A stretch of DNA of 64,000 bases from Phlegmacium glaucopus (taxonomy: Eukaryota; Basidiomycota; Agaricomycetes; Agaricales; Cortinariaceae). Positions within the stretch are counted from its first letter, which is position 1. The number at the start of each line of letters is the position of its first letter. This document shows positions 56,559 through 64,000 of the stretch, piece by piece. Under the pieces are notes generated by a model. It was not told where the DNA came from, made no database searches, and worked only from the letters and a program-made list of their open reading frames with translations. A program made the position numbers and the translations under genes. The stretch covers positions 2,380,763 through 2,444,762 of the forward strand of contig MU130378.1 in NCBI GenBank assembly GCA_015039465.1. Direction: 5' to 3'.

Positions 56559-58773
56559 ATGAATGCCTCAGGTGCAAATAACCAACTAAACGCGCCTCCT
56601 CGACAAGTTAAACCGCCACCTACCGGACCAGCTCGTCCGGCACCTGCCACTGCCCCTCCAACCCCTCCGAACCAGTCAATTAGTGCGCAACCTGCTCTTA
56701 ACTTCCAAAAAAATACAGAATCTCATTTCCGAACTTCCTTGCACCAGGTGTCAATGGCCATCACCCCCCGACACAAAATGGTAAAGGAAAGAAACGCAAT
56801 GATGCCCCCATGGACCCTGCCACCATGTATGAAAGCCTCAAGAACAGAATAGCTGCCTTAGAAGAAGAAGAAGTCCTCGAGGAAGAGGAAGAACGCAGAT
56901 ATGGTCAGTCTAAATTTTCATGAGAGGCAGTTTCATTCCGTAGCTTTACAGCGTGTTTCTCGTTCACAGCCGAGGAAGCTCAGAAGGCCGTAAAGGGTTT
57001 AGAAGAGAATGCTATTCATACCAAATACATTGAACTGGTATGCTTCATGTAAAAATCCCCGGTGCCTTTTACTAACTATAGGTTCCCTTATAGTTTGCGG
57101 AACTTAAACGAATGGAACGAGATCATGCGAAGGAGAAGCAAAAATTGGTCAAGGACAAGGATGCAGGTATTCATACTATGCCACATCTTCTGTTAAACCT
57201 CGTGTCTGATCCAGGCTCTGACGAAAAGCAAAGGGACAGTTATCCAAAGCAAATCAAACGAAAACCAAGATGGAAAACCTTGCTCGCGAACTACAGAAAG
57301 TGCGACTGTATCCTCTAACATTACCAATCCCCGTTGCTTATGTGTAACCTCTAGGATAACAAACGCCTGCGAGTACGTTGGTACCGTCATTCCTGTTTTT
57401 TTTTCAGTTATTGAATACTTGGATTAGGAGGATGGAAAGCGTTTAGCCAGTAGCGTTGAGGCAGCTCAGGACGAGGTGAATGCGCTGCATTAAAATTTAA
57501 CAGACCATTGACTTAAACGACGCAGTTACGCCGTATGAAAACCGACTTTGTTAAACGCGCTGACAAGGCGAAACAACAGGATACCAAGTATAGTGAAACG
57601 CCGGATATCGTCGTCAAAGTCAACTGTCTATATAGAGCAGAATTATTTTTCAAGATATCTCGCAAGACCAAACTCTCTCGGTTGATGACATCATGGACGG
57701 AGCGGATGGAACATACAGGAGGGCAGCTGGGGCCCCGGGATACCAAAGTAGATGAAGGAATTGGGAGTATGAATGGGTTTGTACAGTCAGAAGCAGCGAG
57801 CACACAACGTTCTGGGTCTCCCACAAGCAATTCACCAATGCAATTCATTTTCACGTTCAACGGGAGAAGGGTGGAGGAGGACCAAACTCCTGAAGAAATT
57901 GGGATTGATGACGGAGATGAATTTTTGGCAGTGGAACTGATGGACTTGACGGAAGGAGGCGGGAGTTCAGAAGAGTGGGTGCGTATACAGCGTCTTGGCA
58001 TGATACAACCAGGTTTCCTCAAGTTTTTACAGCAAGAACATGTCGAGCCACGGCGGGAAAAGCTGAAAAAATGTTGGACGAGTGACCCACAGGAGTGCGC
58101 AATCTTTGGATGTGGTTTTTTTGCGCAATACTCATATGACTGATTAAAAGAGCGAAGCGCACCATTGAAATAATATTTGACGGAGTGTAAGTTTAATATT
58201 TTAACCCAAGTGTCATTCATAACAAAAATTGAATTGAAAAATTTTCAAGCATCCGGGAACGTCTAAAGGAGGTCCTACGCCAATACGAGCTCCGAGAACG
58301 ACATTTCGAATGTATAATTCGCTCCAAAGAACTTGAAGTTCTGCTTTCTCGAGCTCGAGCCGCCGAACAAAAACAACTTGCAGAAGGAGAAAAAAACAGG
58401 GCAAATAAGCAAGACGAGGAGGTATGCATCCATTTGCCTGAGCATGCATGACTCTCCATTTCTCAGAGCTACCCATTTCCAATTTCTTACTTTCCGTCTC
58501 CTCTTCATGACTGCATAGAATCGGCAGCTCAAAAAGGACCTTGAGGAAGCACAAAATGGTCAGGCAATGCTCATTGACAAACTCATTACATGTTGTAAAG
58601 AGGTAAGGCACTAGCTTTTCTCGATGTTTTTGAGCATTCATTTCTTCTAATAGATTGTACAGAAACCCAACGCAGAGCGAACACAGCGGTTATTCGCCTC
58701 TCTTCGGGAAGAGTTGGAGAGAAAAGGCCCGCGAGTGGCGAAGAAAATCTCTGACGGTCCTATCGGTGGATGA
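56559..58773 (+). CDS. Taxilin-like coiled-coil protein with embedded SUMO-like domain
   Basis: Thirteen exons with consistent phases: 56559-56682, 56748-56903, 56970-57037, 57094-57166, 57229-57299, 57355-57372, 57428-57475, 57526-57978, 58033-58094, 58151-58186, 58250-58421, 58519-58602, 58663-58773; 491 aa. Pro-rich N-terminus, then taxilin-type coiled coil (TKTKMENLARELQKDNKRL), then exon 8 with a beta-grasp SUMO/Rad60-like domain (about residues 213-331: DIVVKVNC, LFFKISRKTKLSRL, FIFTFNGRRVEEDQTPEEIG, ending MDLTEGG), then taxilin coiled coil again (RERLKEVLRQYELRERHFE). Taxilins bind syntaxins in membrane traffic. It could be two overlapping genes, but the frames join without a break. 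The small exons and the AAAAG acceptor of exon 5 are the least certain. Confidence 0.7.
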
Positions 58774-59031
58774 GATGTGATACCTGACCCAGCCCCGTAT
58801 TCTCTTATTCACCAAAATGGAACTTGCTATCAAACATCTGAGCTGCTTCCTCGATCTTGCCCTACTTTGCGCAAACTAATCGTTGGGAGGGTGAAAGAAA
58901 ATAGTTCCTTGAATAAAGTACAAATCTTGAGGGTACACTGAGGAATAATTCTAATCCTAAACCAAGACCATTACGAGTACAAAATTTGCTCTTGCAGAGA
59001 TAGAGTCCTTTCTCAAAATTCCGCTAAACCT
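58774..59031. other. Convergent 3' spacer
   Basis: 258 bp between two facing genes; shared terminator region, nothing else seen. Confidence 0.5.
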
Positions 59032-60564
59032 TCATACCAAAGCGTCCAGCTCTTCAAGTCCTTCAACCAACCCCGATTTCGTAAACACCTTGCCCTTGAC
59101 ACTTTCCAAGCCTTCTCCCGCATAGCTGAGGAGTGGCGAGATTTCAATCTCGACGGCATCGTTCAGTTTTGCGCCCGCTTGTTCCAAGAATCTCTTGTGT
59201 TGCGCAAGCAAGTCGCGACGGCTGGTCTCTGGATCATCCGACCCTGTACCTGGCGCATTCTTCAACGGACTAAATTCCTCGTTTCTTTCAACCTCGAGGA
59301 CGGCAAAGCGCTCCGTGAATGGGAAAACGTCAAATACGAACAGTTCCAGCTTCATACCATTGGGTTTGCTTGGCTTAACTGTTTCGCCTGTCTCTAAATC
59401 GACGTGCGGGATCTTCTTGCGGGCGATGTGGAAGGCGAGTTCGTCCTCAAAGGACTCAACTTTATTCAAATACGCGGTGGTGTAGAAGTGATTTGCGATA
59501 TTACCCGCACGTAAAGTTAGATCGCCAGTGTCTGGGTCGCGTCGTTCTGCTTGTTCTTTTGAAATCTCCGAATACTCGACAACGCTGTATTTGTCACCTC
59601 GACGAGCGACGACTCCAACAGACTCGGAAGGGTGTGATTTGGGTACAACCTTTGCGGCGCAATCGGCTTGCTTTTGGATGCTATAACCGAGGAAAACAGG
59701 GTCTGCGACACGAACAAGGCAGTTGTCTACGCAGTAGGCATGAACGTAGAGGACTTTTCGTTTGGCGAGATCAGAAAGAACGGTATCGCTTTTGCCGGAG
59801 ACCAGCGGCGAGCGTGTTGCAGCGTAGAGCCCACCGTTACCGTCTGGAGCAACAGCGACCCTTGAATGCGTCTCCAGCAAAACTTTACCGTCCATGGTGA
59901 GACATGGCAATGTGCCTACAGGAAGCCACGATCAATAAATCTGCGGGTGAATAGCATTGCTTTACTGACCCTGCTCAAAGAAGATGACATTCTTTGAATC
60001 CAAGCCAAAGTAAGAATTTTTTTTGAAAAAAAATTCTGTTTCCCGACGCGTCGGTCCGCTCGTCATGACATACCATGGGACAACGACAGAGCCGACGGGT
60101 TTGTGATTTTGGAGTTCAGCAACGGTCTGTAATCGAGCGATGCGTTCTGCCTGGTACTGGAAGAGAGACTTGTGCGATGGCAGTCCGATGTCATAACATC
60201 CTTTAGGAGCACTACTTCCGAGCCTTGTTCCTTGACCGCCGGCCATTAACAACACACCAACCTCACCACGGGCGATGGCATCAAGACCGATCCTTCGCCA
60301 TTCTATGGTCTTTGCTGTATCTGATATTGACTCTGACGCACTTTTTGGTAGAGGTTCTATTGGATCAGATTGTGCGTTTGGATCGAGGGCTTCCTTCTCT
60401 GAAGAAATCGCCTTGGTGAAGATGCGGTTAACGCGCTCAATGTTGAGCGCATCAAGCTGGGAAACGAGGTCGGTCTGTTGGGGCTCAGTAAGATTTGACC
60501 AGAACTTGAAGAGATGGCCTTGATCAGCTGCCCCGTAACGCTTGCGAAGAGAATCGATGGACAT
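59032..60564 (-). CDS. UAP1: UDP-N-acetylglucosamine pyrophosphorylase
   Basis: Makes UDP-GlcNAc from UTP and GlcNAc-1-phosphate in the cytosol; precursor for chitin, N-glycans and GPI anchors. Two exons: 59970-60564 and 59032-59915; 492 aa. Nucleotide-binding motif LLMAGGQGTRLG at 105-116; PKGCYDIGLPS; the junction restores FFEQGTLPCLTMDGK; NGGLYAA and the AGNIANHFYT substrate region follow. Length is normal for the family. The ATG at 60564 is the first in frame. (QRI1 is the yeast name.). Confidence 0.95.
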
Positions 60565-61494
60565 GGTGATGAGAATTCAAAATAGCCCTGAATTATACAA
60601 AACGGGCAGTTAGCTCCCCCGAGTCGGACTTTGCCGTACAGAACGGCACTGTTCAAATTGTCCATAACGCCTACATTTTTATCGAGTGTGAATAAATTTA
60701 AAATCTGAGCCTTTGGCTCCGTCCGAGGTTTACACGGGTGTGCTGGAATAGAACTTGTCCAGCATTCTGGTACAGTAAGTCACATTTATCGGGTTTAATT
60801 TTAAAAACTGCCAGAACTTCCGGGCGCTGCATGTGTAGTACTTAGCACAGCTGCTTAAAACACCAGCATACCACATGTCTGCGATTTAGGGTTTCTCAGC
60901 CTCACACGTAGGGAATTCAAAAAAATTGCAGCTGCTAACTATTCTTGGCCACCCTTGAGACCTCGTGACATCGCTACTTGCATTGTCAATGTCCGAGTCT
61001 GCCTTCGATATCCATCAGCGATCTACCTTCTACCTTCCTTAAGCTCAAGCTTGTAACTGAACTGCATCTTCTCATAAACCGTGATTCATCTCACTGTTGT
61101 TGCTTCGTTTAGCTGTCCCTTGGCAGTTCCGTCTTGACCTTGGCCATACACGTTGATGTGATCATATTATTTTTGTCATATGTCAGAGATGTATGGAAGA
61201 CTATGCTCACGTGCACTAAAATATCTTGTTCTACTGTCTAACAGTGCATGGTACATTCGTAGGCGGACCGTAGGCCACATTTCGGCCTATAATTTGTGGC
61301 CTAGATTTTCCTTACAAAGCCATCTGGTGTATATATCTGCCAATGGCTTTGGGGCCGAACTTGATCGATCGAGCAAGCCATCACGATGGCGGTATAATTA
61401 CTATAAATCGGACTGAGCAAGGCTATCAACCAACACTGGACTAGCGCAATTCCCCAGAAGTTCCCCCCTCCCCTCATACATACCCTTTCTAGTC
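60565..61494. other. Intergenic; promoter region of the GH5 gene
   Basis: No gene seen. TATAAA at 61402-61407, about 90 bp before the glucanase ATG, is the likely TATA box; the UAP1 promoter lies at the left end. Confidence 0.5.
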
Positions 61495-63266
<1,772 letters not shown>

Positions 63267-64000
63267 ATTTCAGAATGGTTAGATCCCGATACAGATTTGG
63301 TTTGGGGGAAAAACCATTATTCTGTAGCAGTCGTTATTGTTTAAGTTTCTCTCTTTTCTTTTCTCCCTTTTATTCGGCACGACCTTTCACGACAGTACCA
63401 CTCCATCTCTAAGAATTATGTGTTTGGGAAGTTTGGAGAGGTTTTTATTTATATGGCGACAGTAGTATACTAGCACTGGCGCAATTTTATTTTATGTATA
63501 TGTGAGAGCCAATGCATCGATTGCACACAAGCAGTAAGGCGTTTCGTGGTATCAAGAGCACTGATTTCAGACCACCCAAGTCAAAAAAAATTGGTCAAGC
63601 CCTTCTGAGTACCCATCGCCAACTGTATATAGATAAATATAAAGACGTCGACGTCCGAAACTCATGGACTCCGACTTAGGGAAAGCCTAGGTCCTCCTTC
63701 CGTGTGAAATAAACTCATTCGAATAGAGTACAGAATGATTTCCTGACATAAAAATAGCAGGCGACACATTTCGATTGGCCTCAATGGAACGCCACCGATC
63801 AGTCAAAACGGTCTTCGGGTTTTCCGGGTTTTAACTAAATTTAAGTAAAAACCCCGAAACCATCAACTTCTGATGGAAAATTATTAATCCCCCCAGCCCC
63901 AGCCCCAGTCCTCCCCAGTCATGGAAAAACAAAAAACTTACTCACCCACTGATGGCTAACTAGAGCAAAAAGAAGGAAGCGCTCTCTGCACACTGTGCTT
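63267..64000. other. 3' flank, no gene seen
   Basis: Pyrimidine-rich 3' end of the glucanase, then non-coding sequence with a CCCCAG-repeat run at about 63890-63920. Confidence 0.5.

Noticed and set aside
57526..58143. An independent 202-aa SUMO-like gene
   Set aside because: No start codon with a promoter is visible, it reads through two likely introns, and the spliced frame joins the flanking taxilin exons; kept only as an alternative.

Overview
This window is nuclear DNA of a mushroom-forming basidiomycete (Agaricomycetes, probably Agaricales). The evidence is short GT-AG introns of about 45-70 bp in every housekeeping gene, a polyporopepsin-type aspartic protease, agaric-specific protein families, a BRCA2/Brh2-type gene, and chromodomain Ty3 retrotransposons. 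It has two halves. Positions 1-33,000 are a repeat-packed region in which older genes were broken by successive insertions. Positions 33,500-63,300 are gene-dense.

Repeat half: 1-5,773 is a decayed Ty3 chromovirus cut by the window edge. 5,774-9,480 holds a transposase fragment, scattered short repeats and a 1,094-bp inverted-repeat element with a 9-bp target duplication. 9,484-14,180 is a broken agaric-family gene invaded by a 1.3-kb dispersed repeat (10,086-11,405), a solo LTR (12,428-12,783) and, just beyond it, a complete second copy of the Ty3 element (14,189-20,700; 401-bp LTRs, 5-bp target duplication gattg). 21,334-23,794 encodes a DUF6532-like protein. 25,350-33,020 (minus strand) carries ordered pieces of a sacsin-like giant gene, split by a second copy of the 1.3-kb repeat and by a hAT-type element with an 8-bp target duplication.

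Gene half: two tandem RNase T2 genes (minus), NAF1 (minus) divergent from mitochondrial EF-Ts (plus), the alpha subunit of the mitochondrial processing peptidase (plus), BRCA2/Brh2 (minus), a tandem duplication of a secreted aspartic protease (first copy broken by an 869-bp inverted-repeat element, second intact), a taxilin-like coiled-coil gene with an embedded SUMO-like domain (plus), UDP-N-acetylglucosamine pyrophosphorylase (minus) and a GH5 exo-beta-1,3-glucanase (plus). Splice phases were followed by hand through NAF1, MPP-alpha, Brh2, protease copy B, the taxilin gene, UAP1, the glucanase and RNase T2 copy 1, and the frames close in each.

Most unusual observations: (1) the Ty3 element carries a conserved extra reading region after pol that encodes two CCHC zinc knuckles; (2) its primer-binding site is a perfect 12-nt complement of a sequence in its own LTR at the predicted transcript start, which points to Tf1-like self-priming; (3) nearly all its damage is CpG transition; (4) a SUMO-like domain lies inside a taxilin gene with every splice phase consistent; (5) the 869-bp element has terminal hairpins whose stems differ in sequence at the two ends but keep the same fold.
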